Part shown: positions 49,144 through 58,182 of the stretch, piece after piece
How the letters are laid out: every line of letters begins with the position of its first letter
How positions within the stretch are numbered: the first letter of the stretch is position 1
From: Bacteroidia bacterium
GTDB lineage: Bacteria > Bacteroidota > Bacteroidia > Flavobacteriales > Flavobacteriaceae
NCBI GenBank assembly: GCA_030427735.1
Contig: JAUIBP010000011.1
Span: forward strand, 1-64,000
Direction of reading: 5' to 3'
DNA length: 64,000 bases
Notes under the pieces: generated by a model
Seen by the model: only the letters and a program-made list of their open reading frames with translations
Database searches by the model: none
What the model was told of the DNA's origin: nothing
Made by a program: the position numbers and the translations under genes

Positions 49144-49171
49144 TTTAGTTATCTCGTAATTTAATATATAA

Positions 49172-49203
49172 TTTAAAGCCACCAATTAGGTGGCTTTTTT
49201 TTG
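49172..49203 (+). terminator. Terminator of fabI
   Basis: A perfect 9-bp stem (49175-49183 with 49189-49197), a 5-nt loop and a run of T to 49202. Confidence 0.9.
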
Positions 49204-49211
49204 TATTTGGT

Positions 49212-49219
49212 TACATTTG
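49212..49219 (+). promoter_or_regulatory. Promoter -7 element of the glycosyltransferase operon
   Basis: TACATTTG matches TAnnTTTG but ends only 4 nt before the ATG at 49224, implying a leaderless mRNA if used. The upstream box region is occupied by the fabI terminator. Confidence 0.4.
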
Positions 49220-49223
49220 TGTT

Positions 49224-50231
49224 ATGGTTTTACACTATTCATTTGTTATTCCAGTTTATAATCGTCCCGATGAAATTGAAGAGCTTTTAAACAGTTTTTT
49301 AAATCAAAACACCAGTTTAAAATTCGAGATAGTAATTGTTGAAGACGGATCGGATGTGAGTTCGGAATCTGTTGTCGATGATTTTAGTTCTCGTTTAAAC
49401 ATCGCCTATTTTTATAAAGAAAATTCAGGACCCGGCGATTCTAGAAATTATGGTATGCGTAAAGCAACGGGAAATTATTTTATAATTCTGGACTCAGATT
49501 GTGTGTTGCCATCAAATTATTTAAATGAAGTAGATGCTAGTTTAAAAACAGCGTTTGTAGATTGTTTTGGAGGGCCAGATGCCGCAGAACGCTCTTTTAC
49601 AAGCTTGCAAAAAGCCATTAATTTTTCAATGACTTCGGTGTTAACTACAGGAGGAATCCGAGGAAGTAAACATCAGGTAGGAAAATTTCAACCGCGCAGT
49701 TTTAATATGGGACTATCTAAACAAGCTTTTGAAGCTTCTAACGGTTTTGGAAATATCCACCCTGGAGAAGACCCCGATTTATCGATTAGGTTATGGCATT
49801 TAGGTTTCGAAACCAAGCTAATACCAGACGCTTTTGTATATCATAAACGAAGAATATCGTGGTCTAAATTTTATACTCAAGTCTATAAATTTGGTTTAGT
49901 ACGGCCAATTTTAAATTCGTGGCACCCAGAAACGGCAAAGCTAACATATTGGTTTCCTACACTATTTTCGGTTGGATTACTGGTTTCGGTTATAGTATTG
50001 CTGTTTCAATTTAAATGGTTTTTATTCGCTTATGTTTTATACTTTGTACTAGTATTCTTATTAGCATTGGTTAGTACGAAACAAATAGGCGTAGCATGTT
50101 TAGCGGTTTGGGCGATATTGGTACAGTTTTTTGGGTATGGTTATGGTTTTTTAAAATCGTATATTAACATCCATCTTTTAAAGAAAGATGCGGAACAGGT
50201 TTTTCCAAAGCTATTTTTTAAGTCATTATGA
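49224..50231 (+). CDS. Glycosyltransferase family 2 with membrane anchor
   Basis: This 335-residue GT-A enzyme has YSFVIPVYNRPDEIEELLNS at the N-terminus, EIVIVEDGSD, the DxD-type metal site ILDSDCVLP (about 93-101) and the acceptor-region GEDPDLSIRLWHLGF. About three hydrophobic helices lie in the last 90 residues. It probably adds a sugar to a lipid-linked or surface glycan, but donor and acceptor are unknown. It overlaps the YbbR gene by 4 nt. Confidence 0.9.
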   Translation: MVLHYSFVIPVYNRPDEIEELLNSFLNQNTSLKFEIVIVEDGSDVSSESVVDDFSSRLNIAYFYKENSGPGDSRNYGMRKATGNYFIILDSDCVLPSNYLNEVDASLKTAFVDCFGGPDAAERSFTSLQKAINFSMTSVLTTGGIRGSKHQVGKFQPRSFNMGLSKQAFEASNGFGNIHPGEDPDLSIRLWHLGFETKLIPDAFVYHKRRISWSKFYTQVYKFGLVRPILNSWHPETAKLTYWFPTLFSVGLLVSVIVLLFQFKWFLFAYVLYFVLVFLLALVSTKQIGVACLAVWAILVQFFGYGYGFLKSYINIHLLKKDAEQVFPKLFFKSL

Positions 50232-51193
50232 TGAAGGATTTAAAACAACGATTTTTAAAGTTTGTAAAAAGCAAAAAAATTAATGTCTTTACATTGTTTT
50301 TATTGTTGTCCTTTACCATATTAATATTAAATAAATTATCCAGAACCATAACAAATACAATTCCGTTTTCGGTGCAGCCCATTAACTTGCCAGAAACCTA
50401 TGTCATCTTAAACGATAGTAGCCCTAAGTTGCATATCACTTTAAAAACCTATGGCTTTAAATTTTTGAAATACTATCTAAAAACGCCCAAACTTCGGTTA
50501 GATTACGATAACCATGACGATATAAACGATTCGACATTGGTTTGGGACAAAAGCAGTTCGTTTTCGGCCATAAATGCACAGTTCGATAAAGATGTCGAAC
50601 TCATTAGTATTGCTCCAGATAGCATCAAGTTTTATTACGATGTAAACGACTCTAAAGATGTGCCTGTAGTTTTGCAAAATAAAATTACCTTCAGTCCTGG
50701 TTTCGATGTGTTAAAAGGCTATACCGTAACTCCCGATACGGTTCATATTGTCGGGCCAGAAAAACAGGTTTCTAAAATAAAACATATTAAAACTGAACCG
50801 TTAGAACTTCAAAATGTGCATTTAAATATAGATACAGCTCTTAATTTAGAGTTGCCGGAAGGCAGTGAAGAGATTCGGTTTTCACATAAAAAAGTGAAGT
50901 TAAAGGCAAAAGTCGAAAAGTTTACAGAAGGCGCATTTAACATTCCCGTAAGCGTTATTAATGTGCCGAAAAACATCACCTTAAAATATTACCCGAAGTC
51001 TGTTACTGTATTGTATTATACTAATTTAAGTAATTTTAAATCGGTGCAAGCCAAAGATTTTAAAGTAGAATGCGATTACCAAAAACAAATCGAAAACCAG
51101 TCGTATTTAGTGCCGGAGATTGTTAAAATGCCCGAGCACATTAAAAGTGCAAAAATCAAACAACAGAATATAGAATTTATTATTTCGGAATGA
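50228..51193 (+). CDS. YbbR-like domain protein
   Basis: This 321-residue protein has one N-terminal transmembrane helix (about 19-36, FTLFLLLSFTILILNKLS) and an extracytoplasmic part made of YbbR-type beta repeats (for example FDVLKGYTVTPDTVHIVGPE). In Firmicutes, YbbR/CdaR regulates a diadenylate cyclase. No cyclase gene is adjacent here, so that role is not shown. It overlaps both neighbouring genes by 4 nt. Confidence 0.8.
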   Translation: MMKDLKQRFLKFVKSKKINVFTLFLLLSFTILILNKLSRTITNTIPFSVQPINLPETYVILNDSSPKLHITLKTYGFKFLKYYLKTPKLRLDYDNHDDINDSTLVWDKSSSFSAINAQFDKDVELISIAPDSIKFYYDVNDSKDVPVVLQNKITFSPGFDVLKGYTVTPDTVHIVGPEKQVSKIKHIKTEPLELQNVHLNIDTALNLELPEGSEEIRFSHKKVKLKAKVEKFTEGAFNIPVSVINVPKNITLKYYPKSVTVLYYTNLSNFKSVQAKDFKVECDYQKQIENQSYLVPEIVKMPEHIKSAKIKQQNIEFIISE

Positions 51194-51777
51194 CAATAGT
51201 AGGACTAACAGGTGGTATAGGAAGCGGAAAGTCTACCGTCGCAAAAGCGTTTCAAGCGTATGGCATTCCAGTGTATATTTCGGATGATGAAGCCAAAGCT
51301 TTAATGGTCACGTCTTCAGAAATTATTACAGAATTAAAAGCGGTGTTCGGTGCCGAAGCCTATATAAACGGTGCTTTAAACAAGCCTTACATTTCCGATA
51401 AAATTTATAATGACAAAGCCTTGTTGCAAAAAATGAATGCTATTGTACACCCTAGAGTAGCACAGCATTTTAAAGATTGGGTAAGCGCACAGCAAGCGCC
51501 TTATGTGCTAAAAGAGGCGGCCATTTTATTTGAAAGCGATGCGCATAAAAACTGCAATTTTATTATTACTGTTGTTTTAGATAAAGCTACAAAAATAGAG
51601 CGTTTATTACAGCGCGACCAAACTACCGTAGCAAAAATAGAAGCGATAATGAAACAACAATGGCCAGACGAAAGGCGTATTGAGTTATCCGATTTTGTTA
51701 TTGAAAACGACACTATGGAGCACATGCAACGTCAAGTGGGGCAAATTCATAATACTATCCTTAATAAAATTAGTTAA
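51190..51777 (+). CDS. coaE: Dephospho-CoA kinase
   Basis: CoaE phosphorylates dephospho-CoA in the last step of coenzyme A synthesis. The 195-residue P-loop kinase has GLTGGIGSGKSTVAKAF (5-21), ISDDEAKALM and the lid-region RLLQRDQTT. The length is typical. It is the last gene of a three-gene overlapping operon. Confidence 0.95.
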   Translation: MTIVGLTGGIGSGKSTVAKAFQAYGIPVYISDDEAKALMVTSSEIITELKAVFGAEAYINGALNKPYISDKIYNDKALLQKMNAIVHPRVAQHFKDWVSAQQAPYVLKEAAILFESDAHKNCNFIITVVLDKATKIERLLQRDQTTVAKIEAIMKQQWPDERRIELSDFVIENDTMEHMQRQVGQIHNTILNKIS

Positions 51778-51798
51778 TTGGCAAATTTTAACAATTTT

Positions 51799-51845
51799 GT
51801 TAATGTAAGGTTAAATGTTAAAAAAGCTAAATGTTAAAATGTTAA
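51799..51845 (+). promoter_or_regulatory. GTTAA repeat cluster upstream of the histidine kinase gene
   Basis: GTTAA occurs at 51799, 51810, 51817, 51833 and 51841, including one pair exactly 11 bp apart. TAAATGTTAAAA is repeated directly at 51812 and 51828. A TAATTTTG -7 match at 51843-51850 abuts the ATG. The arrangement suggests autoregulation by the OmpR-type regulator encoded downstream, but this is not shown. Confidence 0.35.
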
Positions 51846-51851
51846 TTTTGA

Positions 51852-53429
51852 ATGATGAGCAAGAAGTTATTCATTCTTTTGGTGCTTTTAATGAGCTTAT
51901 CTCTAGTCGGGATTATTTTTGTACAAGCACGTTACATTAGTGATGCTGTAAAAAATGAAGAAGAGCAGTTTACGTTTAATGTAAAAAAGGCTTTAAGTTA
52001 CGTCTCGCAAGACATAGAGCAAAGAGAATTAAACACCTATTTTAAGAAATTTCAGCGTTTAGTTGATCAAAAGAAGGAAGCCGATACGGTTGCTATTACG
52101 CAGTTATTGTTTAATCAACAAAACGAAAGTACCAACGAAGTGTTGTATTACAGAAGTGGTATTTTAGAAGAGAATTACAAATTGTCGTCTTCGATCTTTG
52201 ACATAGGTTTAGATAGTATTAATATAAAGCGCATATTAAGAAATTCCGAGACCAAGGTATACAGCAGTAAAAGTGTTTTGGAGAACAATTTAAATGTTAG
52301 CCCAGTATATAGCATGTCTAGAATAGGGCGCTTTAACGAAGCCGAGAAACAAAGTTTTGAAGAAGCCTTTAAAGTATTAACCAGTAGAACACCTATATAT
52401 AAGCGCGTAAAAAACGAAGATATTACACGGTTGTTAACCAAAAAACTTCACGAAGATAATATAGATATCGATTACGAATTTGCCATATACAGCAACGATC
52501 TGGCTACCAAAATTCAGAGTGAAGGGTTTGAGTTAAAAGATGATAAAACCTTTAGTGTACCTATTTTTCAGAACGAAAACAGTCAGAATAACTTTAGATT
52601 GTTGGTTAATTTTCCGCAAAGAAACCGATTCATCATGTCATCTGTAATTGGTATGACTTTATTGTCTATCATTTTTACATCCATCATTATTATAGCATAT
52701 ACCAGTGCCTTATTACAGCTGATAAAACAGCGTAAAATTTCGGAAATAAAAACGGATTTTATCAATAACATGACGCACGAATTTAAAACGCCAATTGCAA
52801 CCATCAATTTAGCGTTAGACGCCATAAAAAATCCAAAAATTATAGACGATCGCGATAAGGTAATGCGCTACCTTAATATGATAAAAGATGAAAACAAACG
52901 CATGCATGCGCATGTAGAAAATGTATTAAGAATATCTAAACTAGAAAAGAACGAATTAAACATTAGTAAAGACCGTGTAAAACTGCACGATTTAATAGAA
53001 GATGCTGTAACGCATGTCGAGTTAATTGTAGAAGACCGACAAGGATTTATCAATTTACATTTAGATGCCGATAAATCGTCTGTTCTGGCTAGCGATACGC
53101 ACTTTACAAATGTAATAGTAAACATGTTGGACAATGCCATAAAATATTCGCCAGATGCTCCAAAAATAGATGTTTACACAGAAAATGTAGGAAATAATAT
53201 ATTGTTAAAAATAAAAGACCAAGGTAGCGGTATGAGTAAAGCCGCCCAAAAACGGGTTTTTGAAAAATTTTATAGAGAGCACACTGGAAATATACATAAT
53301 GTAAAAGGCCACGGATTAGGATTAGCTTATGTAAAACGAATTGTAGACGACCATCAAGGTCACATTTCGGTAGAAAGTGAAAAAGGAAAGGGCAGTACAT
53401 TTATTGTTAAACTCCCATTAATATCATAA
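51852..53429 (+). CDS. Sensor histidine kinase
   Basis: This 525-residue membrane kinase has transmembrane helices at about 5-25 and 260-288, flanking a periplasmic sensor of about 230 residues with no recognised fold. The H-box is NNMTHEFKTPIATINLALDA (His309), the N-box NMLDNAIKYSPDAP, and the ATP lid KGHGLGLAYVKRIVDDH. No HAMP domain is evident. Two ATGs occur in tandem at 51852 and 51855. Its partner response regulator follows after 4 nt. Confidence 0.93.
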   Translation: MMSKKLFILLVLLMSLSLVGIIFVQARYISDAVKNEEEQFTFNVKKALSYVSQDIEQRELNTYFKKFQRLVDQKKEADTVAITQLLFNQQNESTNEVLYYRSGILEENYKLSSSIFDIGLDSINIKRILRNSETKVYSSKSVLENNLNVSPVYSMSRIGRFNEAEKQSFEEAFKVLTSRTPIYKRVKNEDITRLLTKKLHEDNIDIDYEFAIYSNDLATKIQSEGFELKDDKTFSVPIFQNENSQNNFRLLVNFPQRNRFIMSSVIGMTLLSIIFTSIIIIAYTSALLQLIKQRKISEIKTDFINNMTHEFKTPIATINLALDAIKNPKIIDDRDKVMRYLNMIKDENKRMHAHVENVLRISKLEKNELNISKDRVKLHDLIEDAVTHVELIVEDRQGFINLHLDADKSSVLASDTHFTNVIVNMLDNAIKYSPDAPKIDVYTENVGNNILLKIKDQGSGMSKAAQKRVFEKFYREHTGNIHNVKGHGLGLAYVKRIVDDHQGHISVESEKGKGSTFIVKLPLIS

Positions 53430-53433
53430 AGTT

Positions 53434-54144
53434 ATGAGCGAACAACATAAGAAAATTTTATTAGTTGAAGACGATCCAAATTTTGGTACCGTTTTAAAGG
53501 ATTATTTAATCATGAACGATTACGAAGTTACCCATGCCAAAAATGGTATGGAAGGTTTCGAAAAGTTTAAAAAAGACGATTTCGATCTTTGTATACTAGA
53601 TGTCATGATGCCTTATAAAGACGGGTTTACACTAGCCAAAGAAATTCGGGAAAAAAACACCGAAGTCCCTATTATTTTCTTAACGGCAAAAGCCATGAAA
53701 GAGGATGTGTTAAAAGGCTATAAAGTAGGTGCCGATGACTACCTGAACAAACCATTCGATAGCGAAGTGTTACTCATGAAGATTAATGCAATAATACAGC
53801 GTAAGGCGTCCGAAACTGTTACCGATAGTAAACAATTTGAATTTAAAATTGGGGCTTTCGACCTCAACTCGAAACTGCGTTTTTTAAAGTTTAGAGATGA
53901 AGATCCTATAAAATTATCGCCTAAAGAAAATGAATTGTTGCGTTTGTTGGCATTACACGAAAATGATTTGATGCCAAGAGAATTAGCTTTAACCAAGATT
54001 TGGAGAGACGATAATTATTTTACATCTCGTAGTATGGATGTGTATATCGCAAAACTTAGAAAATATTTAAAGGCCGATGAGAATGTGGAAATTTTAAATA
54101 TTCATGGTGAAGGATTCAGATTGGTAGTCAATCAAAATTCATAA
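53434..54144 (+). CDS. OmpR-family response regulator
   Basis: This 236-residue regulator has a receiver domain with Asp11-Asp14 cluster (LVEDDPN), phospho-acceptor Asp56 (LCILDVMMP), Thr/Lys switch residues (FLTAK and NKPF), and a C-terminal winged helix (about 135-232, IKLSPKENELLRLLALHEND). It is the partner of the upstream kinase. Overall it resembles the RprX/RprY type of Bacteroidota pairs. Confidence 0.95.
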   Translation: MSEQHKKILLVEDDPNFGTVLKDYLIMNDYEVTHAKNGMEGFEKFKKDDFDLCILDVMMPYKDGFTLAKEIREKNTEVPIIFLTAKAMKEDVLKGYKVGADDYLNKPFDSEVLLMKINAIIQRKASETVTDSKQFEFKIGAFDLNSKLRFLKFRDEDPIKLSPKENELLRLLALHENDLMPRELALTKIWRDDNYFTSRSMDVYIAKLRKYLKADENVEILNIHGEGFRLVVNQNS

Positions 54145-54171
54145 TCCATACATAGTATTCTAACGAAAATA

Positions 54172-54203
54172 CAAAAGACGGTCAAAGGGCCGTCTTTTTT
54201 TGT
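54172..54203 (+). terminator. Terminator of the two-component operon
   Basis: A 9-bp stem (54173-54181 with 54190-54198) with an 8-nt loop and a run of T to about 54201. Confidence 0.88.
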
Positions 54204-54250
54204 TTTAATTGGTCTCAGTCCTTAGTTTAAACTATGCACCTTTAGAGCAA

Positions 54251-54387
54251 GACTTTCAGTTCCTATACATATTTTTTCGCCACGAATGCACGAATATTTG
54301 ACATTGTTTTTATAAAGAATTTTAGTGTATTTGTGGCTAAGATAAATACAAATAATCGGACTTTCAGTTATAGACTTCCAGTCTATA
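54251..54387. repeat. REP-like repeat island downstream of miaA
   Basis: An imperfect inverted repeat (GCCACGAATGCACGAAT at 54279-54295 against AGTGTATTTGTGGC at 54324-54337) resembles the GCCACGAAT...ATTCGTGGC elements scattered in Bacteroidota genomes. It is flanked by an 11-bp direct repeat, GACTTTCAGTT (54251-54261 and 54359-54369). A perfect 8-bp hairpin (54369-54376 with 54380-54387) overlaps the miaA stop codon. Confidence 0.5.
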
Positions 54388-55303
54388 GTGGTTTAGTTAC
54401 CTTTGAGTTTAGCGTTTGTACGATGGTTTCTAGAGGGGTTAAATAATCAAACCACATAATATTAGGGTCTTTTTTAAACCAAGTGAGTTGGCGTTTTGCA
54501 AAACGCCGCGAATTTTTCTTTATTTCAGACACAGCAAAATCTAAAGACCATGTGCCGTCTAAATAATTAAAAAGCTCTTTGTAGCCAACGGTGTTAAGCG
54601 CATTAAGATGTTTTTTGTCGGCCAATTGTTTTACCTCATCAAGTAAACCAGTTTCCACCATTATATCTACACGTTGGTTAATGCGTTCGTAAATAATATT
54701 TCGGTCTGCTATTAATCCTACAGAAAGCGTTTTAAATGGGCGTAAGTCTTTCTTTTTATTTAAAAATGACGCATAAGGTTTTCCTGTTCCTATGCAAATT
54801 TCTAGAGCACGGATTACGCGATGCGGGTTGTCTATAGCGATGTTCTGGTAAGAAACGGAATCTAATACTTGTAATTGCTTCTGTAACGATTCTAAACCTT
54901 CATGCTGCAATCGGGTGTTTAAATCTAAACGGATATTCGCGTCAACTTCTGGAAAATCGTCTAAACCTTTGGTAACCGCATCGACGTATAAACCAGAACC
55001 GCCAACCATTATAACGGTATTGTGAGTGTTAAATAAAGTGGTTAAGCGCTGGATGGCATCCGTCTCGAAGGCACCAACATTATAAGTATCTGTTACCGAT
55101 TTATGATGTATAAAATGATGTTTGGCTTGGGCTAGCTCTTGTGGTGTTGGGGCGGCTGTACCGATTTGCATTTCTTTAAAAAACTGCCTAGAATCTGCCG
55201 AAAGAATTTCGGTGTCAAAATGTTGCGCCAATTTAATGCTTAAGGCCGTTTTGCCAATCGCTGTTGGGCCAACAATAGAAATAAGATACTTGTTTGTTTT
55301 CAA
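54383..55303 (-). CDS. miaA: tRNA dimethylallyltransferase
   Basis: MiaA isopentenylates A37 of tRNAs that read UNN codons. The 306-residue protein has a P-loop SIVGPTAIGKTALSIKLA (about 9-26), LSADSRQFFKEMQIGTAAPT, and the DNPHRVIRALEI and QLTWFKKDP motifs of the family. It is the last gene of the long - strand operon. Confidence 0.95.
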   Translation of the reverse strand: MKTNKYLISIVGPTAIGKTALSIKLAQHFDTEILSADSRQFFKEMQIGTAAPTPQELAQAKHHFIHHKSVTDTYNVGAFETDAIQRLTTLFNTHNTVIMVGGSGLYVDAVTKGLDDFPEVDANIRLDLNTRLQHEGLESLQKQLQVLDSVSYQNIAIDNPHRVIRALEICIGTGKPYASFLNKKKDLRPFKTLSVGLIADRNIIYERINQRVDIMVETGLLDEVKQLADKKHLNALNTVGYKELFNYLDGTWSLDFAVSEIKKNSRRFAKRQLTWFKKDPNIMWFDYLTPLETIVQTLNSKVTKPL

Positions 55304-55315
55304 AAAAAAATAAAT

Positions 55316-56173
55316 TTATAAGGCTTCGCCACAATAATAACAATACTTCGATCCGTCTCTGTGATCGTGTCTTAAACAATTTGGACAAGATTGAGAGTTA
55401 AGATGTATGGTTTTGTCTTGTGTCTTTAATTTTTCAGGCTCTGGTTTTTTAGTCTGACTAGCATATTCCGCCGATACAATTCCTGTAGGAACGGCTATAA
55501 TACCATAACCTAAAATCATGACAACAGCGGCAATAAATTGTCCTAAAGGTGTTTGGGGTGCAATATCGCCAAAACCAACGGTTGTAAGCGTTACAATACA
55601 CCAATACACACTTTTAGGAATATTGGTGAAACCATTTTCTTCGCCTTCTACCATATACATAATCGTGCCTAAAATAACAGCCAGAATAATAACGGCAAAC
55701 AAAAATACCGATATTTTAGCTCGGCTAGCTTTTAGGGCAGTAACTAAATTTTTGGAGGCTCCTAAAAAGCGTGCTAATTTTAATATTCTAAAAATTCTAA
55801 GTAAGCGTAAGGCTCTTAAAGCAACAAGGGCATGTGTGCCTGCAAAAAAGATAGAAATATATTTTGGGATGGTAGACAATAAATCTATTATACCATAAAA
55901 ACTAAAAATGTACTTAAAAGGTTGCTTAACAGTTATAATTCTTGCAATATATTCTATAGTGAACAAAATGGTAATTATCCATTCGGCGGTGTTTAAAAAT
56001 GTGTGATATTTTAAATCTATAGCCTTTACACTTTCTAGCATTACCAGAACAATGCTGGCAATAATAACAACAAGCAGCACTAAGTCGAACAATTTACCAG
56101 CAGGTGTATCTGCTTCGTAAATAATTTCGTGGAGTTTGTCTTTCCAAGGTGTGTTAGACTTAGTGCTGCTCAT
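55316..56173 (-). CDS. Voltage-gated potassium channel with C-terminal zinc ribbon
   Basis: This 285-residue ion transporter has six transmembrane helices. S4 carries arginines at every third position (ALRALRLLRIFRILKLAR, about 117-134). The pore loop has the K+ selectivity filter TLTTVGFGDIAP. The cytoplasmic tail is short and ends in a CPNC...CYYC zinc ribbon (about 260-282) rather than a nucleotide-binding or RCK domain. It lies 18 nt after the transglutaminase-fold gene and 12 nt before miaA. Confidence 0.92.
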   Translation of the reverse strand: MSSTKSNTPWKDKLHEIIYEADTPAGKLFDLVLLVVIIASIVLVMLESVKAIDLKYHTFLNTAEWIITILFTIEYIARIITVKQPFKYIFSFYGIIDLLSTIPKYISIFFAGTHALVALRALRLLRIFRILKLARFLGASKNLVTALKASRAKISVFLFAVIILAVILGTIMYMVEGEENGFTNIPKSVYWCIVTLTTVGFGDIAPQTPLGQFIAAVVMILGYGIIAVPTGIVSAEYASQTKKPEPEKLKTQDKTIHLNSQSCPNCLRHDHRDGSKYCYYCGEAL

Positions 56174-56191
56174 AAACTCAAAAATAGTAAA

Positions 56192-58177
56192 CTATATTGA
56201 AACTTTTGAGTTTAAAACAATTAGAGAATTGTTTTGTATGTTAACCAGTTTGCTGGCTAATTGTTTTATAGACTCGTAATATTCTGGAGTATAAGCTGTT
56301 TCTTTTAAGCTGAATTTTAAATAAATTACAATGTTATCTGCCGCTTGGTTTACAGCAAATACCAATGAACCTCTTCCGTTAGGCAGTCCGTAATTTATGT
56401 TTTTTGGAAGTTCGCTAACTTCGTAGCCCTTAGTGTTCAGTTTTATAGTGTAACTGTAGTTGTTTTTATACCCAAAATCTATAGGATAATTACGTTCTTG
56501 TAATTGAAATGGATTGCTGTCAAAAAAATGAAATAGTATAGGATTTATGTATAACGTTTTTTGCGTAACACCATCTATTTCTTTGCTCATAGGCTCTAAA
56601 CTTATTTGTGCCTGAAGTTCTTCTTTAAACGTTGCGTCGTTACGATCGGTTTCGACAACTTCGTGTTTCGTAATATTAAAATTAGGGAAGTCTTCTTTTT
56701 TCTTTTTATAATAGGCAGTTTTATCATTCAAAAAATCTTTTTTTGAGTTGTATGCATAGTATCCCGATCTAATTGTAAAGGCATCGGCAACGGCACTGTC
56801 GCCTTTAATTTCCATTTCAACTCTATGGTTTACTACCGAAGGTTTATCAACTTTTATATCAACCCAATCGCTACCTGTTTTAAAATCTATTTTACGACCA
56901 TAGGCATTTAAACATCTAAAAGGCAAACTTCCAAAGGGTAAATGTTGCTCTGTTGCATCTAGCATGTAGGTTTTGTTTTGTATGCTGGTTTGAACTATTA
57001 AATAGTTGAAGTCTGATAAAACAGGATATAATTTTGTGGGGAAACCATTATTTCTTGTAGATAATAAGACCGGTTGCGCTTCTATACCCACGTCGTTTAA
57101 TAAATTGTGAAGCAATATATTGATGCTGGATACATTACCAGATTTGGTTTTTAAAAGGTCTTTTACCGAGCCTTCTGTGAAAATTTTGTAATCGCCATTC
57201 CATTTATAATTGTCTTGTATATAAGCGTAAATGGCTTGTGCTTTTTTTAAAGGATCTTTTTCGTTTAAAATGCTAGCTGATAGAATATCTTCAGACTTAA
57301 TCGATTTTCGTAATTGATTACCAATTTCTTTCTCGGTTTTTAATTCGTGATCTACAGCATCCCAAGTTTTAGTAACTTGGTCTATACCGCCATCAAAACG
57401 TTTTACTGTTTTTAATTCAAAATCTATTCTAGACAAGTAATTGTATTTACTGGTCATGTAATCTTCCTCAATAAAAGCGGGAATGTCTTTCATTACAAAT
57501 TTAGTAATCGCACAATCGGCATAGGCGCCGTTACCTCCAGATAAACATTGCGATTCTATTTTAGATTCGTTAGTGTGTAATTTGTATGGGCCAACAAGTT
57601 TTATATTATAGTTGTAATTTCCAGGAATACTGGTGTCGTATTCGCTGTATATTTTAGGAATATCTTCTTGGAACGTCCAGCCGTGATATTTAAAGATGTA
57701 AGGAGACGATAGTTTGTAACTGTAAATAATTACACTGCCTTCTTGCACATTTGGAAGTGTGAATTTGGCAACGGTTACATTGCTAGAAACGTCTTCGTAA
57801 AAAATTTCGGAATCTTTTAAACGCGAGGCCGATAAGGCGCCACTGTTAAGATTGTAGGTTATGGCTGTTATGTCTTTTATGCGTTCTTCTTTTCCTTTAG
57901 AGGTGTAAAGCGGAACTTCTACCGTAGCATGGTCAAAGCCATTTCGGTTAAAAATGCGGACCTTTTTTTGGTATTCCGTTTTTAACAAAAAATCGTCGTC
58001 GTCTATATAGCTATTTCCGTATTCGTAAAGTACTAGCGCGTTTGCAGTAGAATCTTTAGCATAGGTGTTAAAGTCGAAATCATCACGACTTACTTTGAAT
58101 TCTTGAGTGCCGTAATGTTGAGCACTTGCGACTGTTGAAATAAAGAGTAGGAGTAGGTTGAGTAGTTGGGTTTTCAT
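56192..58177 (-). CDS. DUF3857/transglutaminase-fold exported protein
   Basis: This 661-residue protein has a signal peptide (1-19, ending VASAQ), a DUF3857 beta domain (about 50-210), a transglutaminase-like core (about 300-420) and a C-terminal DUF3858-type beta domain. At the place where a transglutaminase has its catalytic Cys (GxC), this protein reads KSGNVSSINILLHNLL, and the His position reads SDFNYLIV, so the core is probably not catalytic. Its role is unknown. The gene starts 5 nt after the exonuclease stop. Confidence 0.8.
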   Translation of the reverse strand: MKTQLLNLLLLFISTVASAQHYGTQEFKVSRDDFDFNTYAKDSTANALVLYEYGNSYIDDDDFLLKTEYQKKVRIFNRNGFDHATVEVPLYTSKGKEERIKDITAITYNLNSGALSASRLKDSEIFYEDVSSNVTVAKFTLPNVQEGSVIIYSYKLSSPYIFKYHGWTFQEDIPKIYSEYDTSIPGNYNYNIKLVGPYKLHTNESKIESQCLSGGNGAYADCAITKFVMKDIPAFIEEDYMTSKYNYLSRIDFELKTVKRFDGGIDQVTKTWDAVDHELKTEKEIGNQLRKSIKSEDILSASILNEKDPLKKAQAIYAYIQDNYKWNGDYKIFTEGSVKDLLKTKSGNVSSINILLHNLLNDVGIEAQPVLLSTRNNGFPTKLYPVLSDFNYLIVQTSIQNKTYMLDATEQHLPFGSLPFRCLNAYGRKIDFKTGSDWVDIKVDKPSVVNHRVEMEIKGDSAVADAFTIRSGYYAYNSKKDFLNDKTAYYKKKKEDFPNFNITKHEVVETDRNDATFKEELQAQISLEPMSKEIDGVTQKTLYINPILFHFFDSNPFQLQERNYPIDFGYKNNYSYTIKLNTKGYEVSELPKNINYGLPNGRGSLVFAVNQAADNIVIYLKFSLKETAYTPEYYESIKQLASKLVNIQNNSLIVLNSKVSI

Positions 58178-58182
58178 AAGGT

